A stretch of DNA of 64,000 nt from Bacteroides congonensis (GCF_900130125.1 NZ_FQXY01000008.1:62001-126000), one strand, 5' to 3'. Positions 51,001 to 60,880 are shown, numbered from the stretch's first letter. Numbers and translations are program-made. The notes: generated from the sequence alone by a model not told the origin.

Positions 51001-51469
51001 TTACAAAGGTTTTACTTTGTATTTCCTTGTCGATGCACGTATCGGCGGTGATGTAATGTCATTGACAGAAGCCGACCTGGATTCTCGTGGTGTAACCAAA
51101 GCGACTGCTGAAGCTCGTGACCGCGGTTATGTAGAATATAATGGTCAGAGATTTGAAAATGTGAAAGGCTTCTATGGATCAGTAGGCGGACGTAACGGTA
51201 TCTCGGAATATTATATGTATGACGCAACCAATATCCGCTTGCGTGAATTGTCACTAAGCTATGCTCTTCCGAGGACGTGGCTTGCAAAAACAAAAGTTTT
51301 TCAGGGAATTGATGTATCGTTCGTTGCCCGCAATTTATTCTTCTTCTATAAAGATGCTCCATTCGATCCGGATGCAACTTTATCGGTAGGAAACAACAAT
51401 CAGGGTGTGGATGTATTTGGAATGCCGACTACCCGCAACATTGGATTCAACGTTAAATTTACATTCTAA
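48062..51469 (+). CDS. SusC/RagA TonB-dependent receptor with STN signalling domain
   Basis: This 1135-residue outer-membrane receptor has a signal sequence (MKITLFLLLFVTFQAYCENG). An STN domain follows (KISIPRSTLKVSELLSKIES, NNIVLTKQ), then a carboxypeptidase-regulatory-like repeat (VKGVVTDARGEGIIGASIVE). The plug has QPLYVIDGVPMLNN and GASAAALYGSQAANGVILIT, and a 22-strand barrel ends in RNIGFNVKFTF. The STN domain relays ligand binding to FecR. Two in-frame starts exist, ATG 48062 and ATG 48131; the second gives a standard signal peptide. It partners with the SusD-like lipoprotein 20 bp downstream. Confidence 0.95.
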   Translation: MRKISLKGLFCPKSLESKQIILTMKITLFLLLFVTFQAYCENGYSQSAKISIPRSTLKVSELLSKIESQTDYLFVYNKQTVDVKRVVNVSADNQPVSEILDRAFKGTGIRYVMEGNNIVLTKQVENSASTQQQKIITVKGVVTDARGEGIIGASIVEKGTTNGTITDLDGNFTLKLPADAVLNVSYVGYQSQSIPVNGQTTFNIKMEEEAMALEQVVVTAMGIKKKEASLTYSTQQVGGDELTRAKDPNMINALAGKTAGVQITKSAAGLGGSAKVSIRGARSAFASGNNQPLYVIDGVPMLNNSTESTATVMGGENDGVNRDAGDGVSNLNPEDIESMSILKGASAAALYGSQAANGVILITTKKGKAGMQKVTFSSNLTVDHAISLPEFQNSYGRMEGGTSSWGKEGNLTDYNNVDNFFSNGVTAINTVSFMGGNDKSQTYFSYANTTAKGIIDSNKLQKHNLTFRETASFFNDRLKLDGNVNLMTQTIKNSPSSGGYYLNPLVNIYGFPRGMDMAPYRDNFELYDADRNMNLQNWYVTNEDGSISEWDQNPYWIKNRVTNRNKRYRAMASLTANVKVNSWFTLQARGNVDFVSDKFENKMYASTSPNIAGTYDGLMNGRYVWSDSQNFQVYGDLMAMFNKTFNKFSINGAVGTSINATTANSLMIDSKLASLYHPNVFTVPNVVSTSKAAISHTIDSKRTIQSVFATAQLGWDEMLYLDLTARNDWSSTLANTNSKNSGFFYPSVGLTWILSKTLKMPDWISFSKIRGSWAQVGNDLPIGITSLADIVQAGGAIQVNDREHRGDLKPEISTSFEVGTEWRFFNSRLGIDFTWYQTDTKNQLLMMPNPAGSLYAYRYINAGKIRNKGFELTVDGTPLMNDNFRWKTAVNVSANRNKVVSLHPDYTQFSYGQEGFSMAYQMRIKEGGKLGDIYGNAFVRNDDGFIQVNADGSPVNKTGNKDLLGNANPDCLLGWSNTFTYKGFTLYFLVDARIGGDVMSLTEADLDSRGVTKATAEARDRGYVEYNGQRFENVKGFYGSVGGRNGISEYYMYDATNIRLRELSLSYALPRTWLAKTKVFQGIDVSFVARNLFFFYKDAPFDPDATLSVGNNNQGVDVFGMPTTRNIGFNVKFTF

Positions 51470-51489
51470 CTTTAAAATAATTGAGCATT

Positions 51490-53097
51490 ATGAAAAGATA
51501 TAAATATATACTAGCATTACTAATGGGGGGATTGTTCAGTTTCTCGGGATGTACCGATAATTTTGAATCCGATAATGAACTGAAAGGCGCATTTAATGAA
51601 GAAGCGCAATCCTATGACCGCCAGAAATACACAATGCCGCTAGAGGTTGTGCAATCAGGAATTTATTTCCAATACAACTGGGGAGACGGCTTGAACTGGC
51701 CGTGGCAGTTGACGCAGTCGCTGCAACATGATATGTTTTCCGGATATTTCCATGATCCTACGGCCAAGTTTAATGACAAGAACTCTGTCTATAATATCAA
51801 CACCGGATGGTCTAATGCAGCCTGGAACTATACTTATCAATATATATTCCCGGCCATATACAAAGCGGAGCTTAATACAAAAGATGTGGAAGAAGCCATC
51901 CAGTACTATGGCATAGGTAAAATATTGAAAGTGGAGCTGATGCATCGTATCGCAGATTCATACGGGCCTATCGTGTACAGCAAATTCGGCAATGGTGAAG
52001 CCAATGCGGTAGATACGCAACAGGAAGCTTATATGGCTTTTTTCAAAGATTTGGATGCCGGAATCGAGGCGCTTGATAAATATCTGGCGGATGGCGGAAA
52101 CGATGCGATTTTCAATGCTCATGATATGATGAACGCCAAAGGTATCAAGGGATGGATCAAATTTGCCAATTCACTACGTCTGCGTCTTGCTATCCGTATA
52201 TCCAATGTTGATAAGACTACGGCGACAGCTCAAACTAAAAAAGCACTTGAGAATCCTTATGGAGTATTGGAAAACTCTCAGGATATTATCCAGGTGTCAG
52301 GCCGTGGATATACTAATCCTTTGTATGGCGTAGCAGGATGGGGAGAAGTTTATATGGGGGCAAGCATGGCGTCCTTGCTGAATGGCTATGAGGATCCTCG
52401 TCGTGAGAAATGGTTTAATAAGGCAACTCTGGCTGGTCATACGGACAAATGGATTGGTATTCCGCAAGGAGTATTGATGAGAGAAGGTGATCCCAGTTAT
52501 TACAGCGGTTATTCGGCTTTCAATGCAATCAGTGGTGAGACGACTCCTGCTATTCTGATGACAGCGGCAGAGATTTGGTTCTTGAGGGCGGAAGCGGCTT
52601 TGCGCGGGCTTACAACTGAAGATGTGAAGGTTTGTTATGAGACAGGTGTAAAAACTTCGTTTGCTCAATGGAAGGTTGATGGAGTCAACGACTATTTGGC
52701 AAGTGACAAAAAACCGGTGGGATATGTAGATTACGTTCCTGCCAGTGGTGGCAAAGATATGGATGCGCTTATTACCATTACTCCGAAGTGGGACGATGGG
52801 GCAACTCCTGAAGTACAGTTGGAACAGATAATTACCCAAAAGTGGCTGGCCTGTTTTCCTGAGAGTTATGAAGCCTGGTCGGAACAACGTCGTACCGGTT
52901 ATCCGAAACTGTTTAAAGTACAGACAAACAATAGTGGCGGAACAATTGATACGGAGATTATGATTCGTCGTTTGCCATTCTCTACGGATGATGCCGACAA
53001 GGATCCTGCACAATACGGCTTCTTGAAAGCTGCCCTTGGCGGAGCTGATAATGGCGGAACCCGTCTCTGGTGGGATGCCGGTCAGAATAGATTTTAG
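51490..53097 (+). CDS. SusD/RagB-family lipoprotein (SusD-like_2 type)
   Basis: This 535-residue surface lipoprotein has the signal and lipobox MGGLFSFSGC. It is an all-helical TPR-like SusD fold, with GIGKILKVELMHRIADSYGP and WFLRAEAALRGLTTEDVKVC. It caps the SusC barrel and binds the ligand before import. ATG 51490 is preferred over TTG 51481. No glycosidase or sulfatase follows, so the nutrient may be a peptide, metal complex or small oligosaccharide handled elsewhere. Confidence 0.93.
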   Translation: MKRYKYILALLMGGLFSFSGCTDNFESDNELKGAFNEEAQSYDRQKYTMPLEVVQSGIYFQYNWGDGLNWPWQLTQSLQHDMFSGYFHDPTAKFNDKNSVYNINTGWSNAAWNYTYQYIFPAIYKAELNTKDVEEAIQYYGIGKILKVELMHRIADSYGPIVYSKFGNGEANAVDTQQEAYMAFFKDLDAGIEALDKYLADGGNDAIFNAHDMMNAKGIKGWIKFANSLRLRLAIRISNVDKTTATAQTKKALENPYGVLENSQDIIQVSGRGYTNPLYGVAGWGEVYMGASMASLLNGYEDPRREKWFNKATLAGHTDKWIGIPQGVLMREGDPSYYSGYSAFNAISGETTPAILMTAAEIWFLRAEAALRGLTTEDVKVCYETGVKTSFAQWKVDGVNDYLASDKKPVGYVDYVPASGGKDMDALITITPKWDDGATPEVQLEQIITQKWLACFPESYEAWSEQRRTGYPKLFKVQTNNSGGTIDTEIMIRRLPFSTDDADKDPAQYGFLKAALGGADNGGTRLWWDAGQNRF

Positions 53098-53190
53098 AAG
53101 CAGATGAGTAGTTTATAATTATAGGTATAACTTTTTTGATTCAAACGTGTTTTCTCCGTGTATTAGGAAATGAGAGGAGAAAGATTGCGT

Positions 53191-53226
53191 GGGAGTGAAG
53201 TCGAGGGGGCTTCGCTCCCTTTTTTG
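53191..53226 (+). terminator. Terminator of the sigma-FecR-SusC-SusD unit
   Basis: GGGAGTGAAGTC/GGCTTCGCTCCC forms a stem with G-T pairs, followed by TTTTTTG. The rest of 53098-53411 is an AT-rich spacer that must contain the promoter of the next operon. I see no clear TAnnTTTG. Confidence 0.8.
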
Positions 53227-53411
53227 TTTGCAATATTCAGAATAAGTTGCGGATATGGCTGCTTTTTTATCATTTTATATTTTTAATGTGTATTATATTT
53301 CAATAGTAATAGTAAAATGATTAGATTTGCACCGATTTATTAATAGTTTTAAGGTAAAAGAGAAAATTGCAAACGAGGCACACAATCAAATTCTTAACCA
53401 AATAATAAAAC

Positions 53412-54575
53412 ATGAAGAGAAATTTGTCTATTTTAATTGCATGTATTTGTGCGATTTCCTTAAGTGCGCAGAGCGCAGGTATTAACTTTCTACACGGTGC
53501 CACATGGGCGGAAGCCGTAACAAAAGCAAAAGCAGAGAATAAACTTATATTCATAGATTTCTACACTCAATGGTGTGGCCCTTGTATGAATATGGCGCAG
53601 ACTGTCTTTTCTTTGCCGACAGTGGGGTATTATTACAATAATACGTTCGTCAATCTGAAAATAGATGCGGAAGAAGGCGAGGGAGTTACGCTGGCAAAGA
53701 AATACGGAGTACGCAGCTATCCTACTTATGCGTTCATTGACCCTACTACTGAAGAAATAGTTCATAGAAGCAGTAGCCGTCAGTCGGCAGAACAGTTCAT
53801 TCAGACAGGAAAAGATGCCACGATACCTGCACAACGTTCTTTCTATTTGCAGGAACAGTATGCGAACGGTAACAGAGAACGTGCGTTTTTAATCAATTAC
53901 ATCAATTACAACCACTCCGTTTATGCGCGTGATAATGTTCAGAAAGCATTTGAAGAATTGTTGAAAGGTGGTGCCAGGTTGACAGACCCCGATATCTGGG
54001 AAGTCTATGTGAATAATATCTCAGGCATGACCCCTTATCTGAAACAAGTGTCGGACAATTATGCGGATTTCTGCCAACGCTTCGGGAAAAAAGCGGTGGA
54101 TGCAAAGTTAGCTAAAGAAACAACCTACGGTGATCTGACTGCTATTGAAGCTTTATGCGATTACGAAGGAAAGGACTTCAATTGTAAAATGATTCGTATC
54201 AACAATAGTGTTAACGCAAAGAATTATGATGCTGCCGCAGCTCAGATTGACGCAATGATTGCAGATCCGAATGTTGACCAACAGGAACTTATCTCCCGGT
54301 TGAAATTTATCGCACGTTTAAGCTATAAGGTAGACGAACTGCCTGATGCATGGTTTTACAAGTGTGTAGACTATTTGAGATATATCGCTTATAATCAGAA
54401 AGACAGGGATGATGCTTATATTCATCAGGAATATGCGTCAGCTTTGGAGATGGTGGTTCGCAGAATGAATGACAAGCAAGTGGTTCCGGCTTATATCATT
54501 GCCCCACCGACACACGGTAAGCCTATCTATAACATGCGTCCGGATGCATTGAAAGCAAAGCCTAAACGAAAATAA
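53412..54575 (+). CDS. Periplasmic thioredoxin-like protein
   Basis: This 387-residue exported protein has the signal KRNLSILIACICAISLSAQ. The N-terminal thioredoxin fold has LIFIDFYTQWCGPCMNMAQT (active-site CGPC) and KKYGVRSYPTYAFIDPTTEE with the cis-Pro. A long helical C-terminal extension of about 230 residues has no clear family. It is the first gene of the thioredoxin-SusC-SusD-TlpA operon. It may keep thiols reduced or act on a cysteine-containing substrate. Confidence 0.9.
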   Translation: MKRNLSILIACICAISLSAQSAGINFLHGATWAEAVTKAKAENKLIFIDFYTQWCGPCMNMAQTVFSLPTVGYYYNNTFVNLKIDAEEGEGVTLAKKYGVRSYPTYAFIDPTTEEIVHRSSSRQSAEQFIQTGKDATIPAQRSFYLQEQYANGNRERAFLINYINYNHSVYARDNVQKAFEELLKGGARLTDPDIWEVYVNNISGMTPYLKQVSDNYADFCQRFGKKAVDAKLAKETTYGDLTAIEALCDYEGKDFNCKMIRINNSVNAKNYDAAAAQIDAMIADPNVDQQELISRLKFIARLSYKVDELPDAWFYKCVDYLRYIAYNQKDRDDAYIHQEYASALEMVVRRMNDKQVVPAYIIAPPTHGKPIYNMRPDALKAKPKRK

Positions 54576-54604
54576 CATAAACATATTTAATTAATTGCTA
54601 GAAT

Positions 54605-57600
54605 ATGAAAGTAGCAAACATTACGAAGCGAAGCAGTATATACGGCTTGCTCGCTTTAAGTGCTATGTCGTTTTATCCGGTTTCTTCTGCTTATGCCGAG
54701 CAGATGAAACATAACGATACGACAATGGAAGTGAGCCAGAAGAAAGTAAGAATTACTGGCGTGGTAAGAGATGAGAACGGAGATGTGGTTCCCGGAGCCA
54801 GTGTTATAGTGAGAGGTACTAATAATGGTACGGTCACTAATATAGACGGACAATTCTCACTGAATGTTGAGGCGGGGAACACGTTGGTGGTGTCTTTTGT
54901 GGGATATACCAACGCTGAGTTGAAAATCACTCAGGACAAGTCTAATTATACAGTAGATTTAAAACCTGCAAGCCAATTGTTGGACGAAGTGGTAGTGACC
55001 GGTTATCAGACAATCTCAAAAGAACGTGCGACAGGTTCTTACGCTATCATGACACCGAAGGATATAGAAGGAAAACTTCAGACTAATATCTTGGATAGAA
55101 TGGAAGGAAAAGTTGCGGGGTTGGACTTGAGGGTGTCAGCGGATAAGGACGTCGTTCCGTCTATACGTGGTATATCGACTTTGGTTAAAGGAAAACGAAC
55201 ACCATTGTATGTCGTAGATGGTATTCCTTATGAAGGGGAACTGGATGCTATTAACCCTGCCGATATTGTTAATGTTACGGTTTTGAAAGATGCTACGGCG
55301 GCTTCTATCTATGGAGCCCGTTCGGCGAATGGGGTTATTGTAATCACTACCCGTTCCGGTGAAAAAGGTAAAACCCGTGTCAGTTATAATGGTAGCGTCA
55401 AGTTTACACCGTTGCCTTCACATAGCTATATGAATCTGACTTCAAGCGGTGAATTGGTCGACTTGATGCAAGAGTTATTCGGATATTATCATAATCCGTA
55501 TCAGCCTACTGATGCACGTTCTACGAATGAAATTTATTTGTTGATGTATAAGCGCGAAGCGGGTGAAATTGCTACCGATGCGGAGTTGCAGTCACAACTT
55601 GATGTATATCGCAATCGTGATAGTTATTCACAGATTAAGGACGAGCTTCTGCGCAAAGCTGAAATTACACACCAGCATAACATATCATTCAGTGGCGGTT
55701 CTGATATTTATAAATATGCTTTATCGGCAAACTATCAGGAAAATCTTCCTTACGAGAAAGAGCAATCCAATCAACGTATCGGCTTTAACTTAAAGAACCA
55801 GTTTGATTTCTTTAAATGGTTGCAGGTTAATGTGGGTATTATCAACAGTAATTACAAAGCAGATTACGATAATGGCTTTCAAGGATTTAGTAATTTGTAT
55901 TCAAAACCCTACCGGATGCTTCGCAATGAAGACGGTACTCCTGCTATATGGACAATGAATCGTACCCAGGAATCTATTGATGGATTAGTTGCTAAAGGGT
56001 TGCTTGATGAAACTTACCGTCCGTTGGATGAAATAGACAAGGCACACTATAACAATGAAAAAAAATATCAGAATTTGAATGTTAGTGCCAAATTCAAGAT
56101 TATGCCTGAATTGAATTTGTCGATATACTACCAAAATGAAAATACTTCTATTTATAATAGTCAGTATTATGATGTAAATTCATATACAATGAAGTCCACG
56201 ATAAATGATGCTACTGTTATTAAGGACGGAACGATAACCAACCATATACCTGTAGGTGGGCGTCTAAGTGAGACTTGGAATAAGAATAAGTCATATACAT
56301 TTCGTGTACAAGCGGATTTTAATAAGGAATTTGGCAGACACGATGTACAAGTACTGGTTGGTGCTGAGAGAAGGCAGGTAAAGACACAAAGTTCATATTA
56401 TACCAAATGGGGGTATGATCCGCAAAGTTTAACATGGAAATCGTTTAATGAACTGCAATTGGGAACAGGTATAAGTGGAACAGAGGCTTTATATGGCAGC
56501 TATTATTTTAGTGGGCCGTATGACAAGTTTACTGATACCGATGACCGTTATGTCTCATTCTATGGTAACGCATCTTATTCGTTAGACCATCGTTTGTCTG
56601 CCACCGGTAGTATTCGTATTGACCAGTCGAACTTGTTCGGTACAGACCCCAAATACCAATATCGTCCGTTGTGGTCAGCCGGATTGCATTATGTAGTTTT
56701 GGAAAACTGGCAATGGATTGATCGTCTGGCTATACGTGGAACGTATGGTATCAATGGTAATATAGCCAAAGACAGCGGCCCGTATATGATAGCTACAACT
56801 AATTCGCGTCCCAACTCCTACACGAATGAATATTACTCGTACATCTCTACTCCCCCCAATCCGACTTTGCGCTGGGAAAAGACAGGAGTATTTAACCTCG
56901 GCGTTGATTTCAATATTTTGAATAACCGTTTGAGCGGAACAATCGAGTTTTATAATAAAAAGACGGTAGATTTGTTGGGGCAACGGCAGACCGACCCGAC
57001 TTCCGGTTGGGGCTCTTTGCAGTTGAATTACGGTCAGATGTATAATCGCGGTGTGGAAGTCACTTTGCATAGCGAAAATATTCGTACACATAGCTTCAGT
57101 TGGTCTTCTGATTTCATCTTCAGTTATAATAAGAACAAACTGACTCAAATAGAGAATTCGGGAACTTCAGCTCAGAGTTATTTCGGATCTTTGCAGAATC
57201 GTGAGGGCTATCCTATGAATTCTATATTTGTAGTCCGTTATGCCGGTTTGGATAAAGAAGGTTTACCGCAGGCTTATAAAGCCGACGGAACCATTGTCAA
57301 TAGCTACGCTTTGTTAGAGCCGGAAGATTTGGTACATGTGGGAACTACCACTCCTCCTTATTCCGCTTCTTTATCAAACCGGATTGCTTACAAGGGATTC
57401 GATCTTGATTTCATGTTTATATTTTATGGCGGTCATAAATTAAGAGATGTTGCGGCAAGCAGTATGTTCACGATGTATCCTGTGATGAACTCTACCAGTG
57501 CGATAGATCGTGACCGTCTTAACTTCTGGAGACAACCGGGTGATGAGAATGATCCGAACATGGCTCCTGCTTTCCTGTATGGCAACAGCCGTTCGGGTCA

Positions 57601-57877
57601 GGTGCAATACTTGTGGAGTGCGGCGGATAAGCATATCCAGAAGGGAGATTATATTAAGCTGCGCGACCTTTCTATAGGATATACATTCCCCAAAGTATGG
57701 ATCAAAAAATTCTTTATGCAGAATCTTCGCGTAAACCTGCAAATTCAGAATTTATGGTATTGGGCTGCCAATGACAAGAATTTAGATCCGGAAGTATGGT
57801 CAGGAACAAGCCTTTCGCCGTCCAGAGGACAGCATATTCCTGCAACTTATACAATCGGGCTGTCAGCTAATTTTTAA
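54605..57877 (+). CDS. SusC/RagA TonB-dependent receptor (no STN domain)
   Basis: The protein has 1090 residues. The signal region is GLLALSAMSFYPVSSAYA. A carboxypeptidase-regulatory-like domain follows (RITGVVRDENGDVVPGASVI). The plug has TPLYVVDGIPYEGELDAINP and DATAASIYGARSANGVIVIT, and the barrel ends TYTIGLSANF. Unlike the first SusC it lacks STN, so it should not signal through FecR. It is paired with the SusD at 57905 and flanked by two thioredoxin-fold proteins. Confidence 0.95.
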   Translation: MKVANITKRSSIYGLLALSAMSFYPVSSAYAEQMKHNDTTMEVSQKKVRITGVVRDENGDVVPGASVIVRGTNNGTVTNIDGQFSLNVEAGNTLVVSFVGYTNAELKITQDKSNYTVDLKPASQLLDEVVVTGYQTISKERATGSYAIMTPKDIEGKLQTNILDRMEGKVAGLDLRVSADKDVVPSIRGISTLVKGKRTPLYVVDGIPYEGELDAINPADIVNVTVLKDATAASIYGARSANGVIVITTRSGEKGKTRVSYNGSVKFTPLPSHSYMNLTSSGELVDLMQELFGYYHNPYQPTDARSTNEIYLLMYKREAGEIATDAELQSQLDVYRNRDSYSQIKDELLRKAEITHQHNISFSGGSDIYKYALSANYQENLPYEKEQSNQRIGFNLKNQFDFFKWLQVNVGIINSNYKADYDNGFQGFSNLYSKPYRMLRNEDGTPAIWTMNRTQESIDGLVAKGLLDETYRPLDEIDKAHYNNEKKYQNLNVSAKFKIMPELNLSIYYQNENTSIYNSQYYDVNSYTMKSTINDATVIKDGTITNHIPVGGRLSETWNKNKSYTFRVQADFNKEFGRHDVQVLVGAERRQVKTQSSYYTKWGYDPQSLTWKSFNELQLGTGISGTEALYGSYYFSGPYDKFTDTDDRYVSFYGNASYSLDHRLSATGSIRIDQSNLFGTDPKYQYRPLWSAGLHYVVLENWQWIDRLAIRGTYGINGNIAKDSGPYMIATTNSRPNSYTNEYYSYISTPPNPTLRWEKTGVFNLGVDFNILNNRLSGTIEFYNKKTVDLLGQRQTDPTSGWGSLQLNYGQMYNRGVEVTLHSENIRTHSFSWSSDFIFSYNKNKLTQIENSGTSAQSYFGSLQNREGYPMNSIFVVRYAGLDKEGLPQAYKADGTIVNSYALLEPEDLVHVGTTTPPYSASLSNRIAYKGFDLDFMFIFYGGHKLRDVAASSMFTMYPVMNSTSAIDRDRLNFWRQPGDENDPNMAPAFLYGNSRSGQVQYLWSAADKHIQKGDYIKLRDLSIGYTFPKVWIKKFFMQNLRVNLQIQNLWYWAANDKNLDPEVWSGTSLSPSRGQHIPATYTIGLSANF

Positions 57878-57904
57878 AAACAAAATTTGAATAGTAAGAA
57901 TAAT

Positions 57905-59383
57905 ATGAAAATAACAAAATATATTGCTATCGCTTGTGCTATCTTATCTTTAGCTTCCTGCGATGACTGGTTGGGCAATAAGCCGAAAGGTTATACTATT
58001 CCCGAGACTTATGCTGATTACGAAAAGTTAATATCCAGTCAATATCTAATTAATGTATTAGATCCTTATTTGGTTTATTTCACTGACGATCCGATGATGG
58101 TGGAAAAAGGCGAAACGACAGTTGAATGGTTCGAATATATCGGTAAAAAAGACCATGAAAGGAATATCTTCTCGTTCCAGCCAGGACAGGTCTACACACC
58201 CGGAAACAGTGATGCTATCTGGGAAGATGCATATGCTAACATTTTCAGTTATAATGCCATTATTAATAATGTATTAAGTGCTACCGGCGGTAATGATGCC
58301 GACAAGCGCCGTCTGCAGGCAGAGGCATTGGTAGGTCGTGCGTTCGAGTACTTATGTCTGATTAATGTATATGGAAAGCAATATGATGCTTCTACCGCAG
58401 CTACGGACTATGGAGTGCCTTTGGTGTTGAGTGAAGAAGTAGGGGGCGGTAAATATAAGCGTAATACGGTTGCCGAAGTTTATGGACAGATAAAAGAAGA
58501 TTTGGAAACTGCTTCCGCAAGTTTGGCTGACAAAAAAGCGTTCCCTTTCTATCCCACTAAAAATGCTTGTTATTCAGTGTTGTCCCGTATGTATCTGTAC
58601 ATGGGTAATTATAGCGAGGCTTTGAGATATGCCAATATGATACTTTCTGATCCGCAGAATATTCAGTTAATCGAATATAAGAACTATAAGAAGATCGACG
58701 GAACTCAATGGAGAAATATCGTAACGGATGACGATAACGAGACACAGTTCCCCGATGGACAATATGGTTTCCCAAGCCCGGAACAGATTTATACCCGTTA
58801 TATCAGTAATCATACTTTCAACAGTGTAGCTGAAAGCGACGATTTGCGTCAGGCTTTTGCCAAGAATACGGATACAGAGGCAGGTGAAGTGGATTTGCGT
58901 GAATATTTATTTTTCCGTTCCGACTGCATGAACCGGGGAGCGGGTATGGAATACTTCAAAGGATATACCGTTTATACAGCATGGATACAAATCAATGCGG
59001 GGACTTCCATTCCTGAAATGCTCCTGACTGCGGCAGAATGTGAAGCGCGCGTGGGAGCTACTTCCAAAGCTATCGGCTACCTGAACACTTTGCGTGCATC
59101 CCGTATCAAAAATCATATTGCATATGATGCTGCGGACTATACAGATAGACAAAAAGCATTGCAGTTAGTACTTGACGAACGTCGTTGTGAGTTCGCAATG
59201 ATAGGATATATGCGATATGTGGATTTGCGGCGTCTGAACAAAGAACCTCAATTTGCAAAAACGATAGTCCATAAAGTGGGAAATGAGACATGGGAACTTC
59301 CGGCGAATGACCCGCGTTATATTATGCCTGTTCCCCAAAATGTATTGGAATATAATCCGGACATTCCTCAGTATGAACGTTAA
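57905..59383 (+). CDS. SusD/RagB-family lipoprotein
   Basis: This 492-residue lipoprotein has the lipobox YIAIACAILSLASC. The SusD N-terminal part has LQAEALVGRAFEYLCLINVY, typical of the AxxxRA(F/Y) SusD signature. The C-terminal part has DYTDRQKALQLVLDERRCEF and GYMRYVDLRRLNKEPQ, ending YNPDIPQYER. ATG 57905 is preferred over TTG 57887. It is 27 bp after susC and is followed by the TlpA gene. Confidence 0.94.
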   Translation: MKITKYIAIACAILSLASCDDWLGNKPKGYTIPETYADYEKLISSQYLINVLDPYLVYFTDDPMMVEKGETTVEWFEYIGKKDHERNIFSFQPGQVYTPGNSDAIWEDAYANIFSYNAIINNVLSATGGNDADKRRLQAEALVGRAFEYLCLINVYGKQYDASTAATDYGVPLVLSEEVGGGKYKRNTVAEVYGQIKEDLETASASLADKKAFPFYPTKNACYSVLSRMYLYMGNYSEALRYANMILSDPQNIQLIEYKNYKKIDGTQWRNIVTDDDNETQFPDGQYGFPSPEQIYTRYISNHTFNSVAESDDLRQAFAKNTDTEAGEVDLREYLFFRSDCMNRGAGMEYFKGYTVYTAWIQINAGTSIPEMLLTAAECEARVGATSKAIGYLNTLRASRIKNHIAYDAADYTDRQKALQLVLDERRCEFAMIGYMRYVDLRRLNKEPQFAKTIVHKVGNETWELPANDPRYIMPVPQNVLEYNPDIPQYER

Positions 59384-59397
59384 TAGATAGAAATTGT

Positions 59398-60744
59398 ATG
59401 TACAAAATAACATCAATGATGGTACTCGGCTTAGCGCTGAGTGCCTTCACGACGGCAGAAGCCGCCAAGCTGACTTTCAAGATAACCAATCCCGATGAAA
59501 CAGCTAAAGTGGTATTAACCTTCGCTCAGAGTAATGAACAAAAGGAAATTGCGATAGATGCAGCCGGAAATGGAAGTATTGAAATCACAGACTTTGCGCC
59601 GCAATATGTAACCATGCAATATACTCGTGGACGCCGCACCCTTTATCTGGATCCTGAACAGGATCTTAGCCTCTCGTTCAACAGCGATGATATGTGGAAG
59701 AATGTAACCTTCGCAGGAGAAGGAGCAGCTATCAACACTTACTTGGGAAGCGGAAAACTCAAGTCGTTAGGCATGCCCGATATGAAAATGCAGGAAGATG
59801 CCATCTTGCACAGGGGCGATAGCCTGTATGCGGCTAATTGTCAGGTTCTGGAGTCTTCACTGTTGCCTGCCGACTTTACCGCATTAGAGAAGGTGCGTTT
59901 GCAGTATTACACTTACTATTATCTTCCATTGTACGCTTCTTATCATTCTTATTACGGAAAAGATAAAGACTACACTCCTTCGGAAACATTCTATAAAAAG
60001 CTGAAAGCACTAACCCCGATTGACGCCAAACTGTTGGCTCTGAGAGAATACAAAGCATATCTGCCCGGCGCTGTTACGGCTTTGAGCCTCGAAGGAAAAA
60101 CAAACGATTCAAGAGTGATTGAACAACGTGTCCATTATGTGGATTCTGAAATAAAAGATGCGGAAGTTGCAGAATTTCTGATGAATGAATTCGTTTATAG
60201 TTATGTAGAGAATAGCGGTTTGGACGATGCTGACAGCCTGATTGCCATGTTTCGCAAACATGTGAAAGATGCGCAGTCTATAGAAAAGTTTAATACACTT
60301 TGTGGCAAATGGGAAAAGCTGAGATCGGGTAATCCGTCCGTTAGTTTCTCTTATATGGATATAGATGGTAAAACCGTTTCCATGGCTGATTTGAAAGGTA
60401 AGTATATCTACATTGACGTATGGGCTACATGGTGTGGCCCTTGCCGCGGAGAACTTCCTTCATTGAAAGAACTGGAAGAAAAATATGCGGGCAAGGATAT
60501 TTACTTCGTCAGTATGTCATGTGATAAAAACAAGAAAGCATGGGAAAACATGGTAAAGAAAGATGAACTGAAAGGAATCCAACTTCACATGGGTACTGAC
60601 AGGTCGTTTATGGATGCCTATCTTATTAATGGTATTCCCCGGTTTATCCTGTTAGACCGTGAAGGCAAAATTATCTCTGCTAACATGACACGTCCTTCGG
60701 ACTCCAGAACAGCAAAGAAGTTTGATGAATTATTAGGTCTTTAA
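59398..60744 (+). CDS. TlpA-family thiol-disulfide oxidoreductase
   Basis: This 448-residue exported protein has the signal SMMVLGLALSAFTTAEA. The N-terminal beta domain is DUF4369-like. The helical middle is of unknown role. The C-terminal thioredoxin-like domain has YIYIDVWATWCGPCRGELPS (active-site CGPC) and INGIPRFILLDREGKIISAN. It is the last gene of the operon. Together with the CGPC protein at 53412 it implies redox chemistry linked to the imported ligand. Confidence 0.93.
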   Translation: MYKITSMMVLGLALSAFTTAEAAKLTFKITNPDETAKVVLTFAQSNEQKEIAIDAAGNGSIEITDFAPQYVTMQYTRGRRTLYLDPEQDLSLSFNSDDMWKNVTFAGEGAAINTYLGSGKLKSLGMPDMKMQEDAILHRGDSLYAANCQVLESSLLPADFTALEKVRLQYYTYYYLPLYASYHSYYGKDKDYTPSETFYKKLKALTPIDAKLLALREYKAYLPGAVTALSLEGKTNDSRVIEQRVHYVDSEIKDAEVAEFLMNEFVYSYVENSGLDDADSLIAMFRKHVKDAQSIEKFNTLCGKWEKLRSGNPSVSFSYMDIDGKTVSMADLKGKYIYIDVWATWCGPCRGELPSLKELEEKYAGKDIYFVSMSCDKNKKAWENMVKKDELKGIQLHMGTDRSFMDAYLINGIPRFILLDREGKIISANMTRPSDSRTAKKFDELLGL

Positions 60745-60796
60745 TACCTGCTTTTTACTTCTAAACATTAGGGTGGATTACAGATTATTCAGAAAT

Positions 60797-60836
60797 AAAG
60801 AGGGCTCGCTTCACGATTGGAAGCGGGCCCTCTTTG
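60797..60836. terminator. Terminator of the thioredoxin-SusC-SusD-TlpA operon
   Basis: AAAGAGGGCTCGCTTC/GAAGCGGGCCCTCTTT is a 16-bp stem with one T-G pair and a 7-nt loop. It lies between the operon and the convergent gene at 60881, though the T tract is short. Confidence 0.8.
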
Positions 60837-60880
60837 GGATAAAGAAACCGGTTAGGGTATTTATATATAGGGATGAGGAT

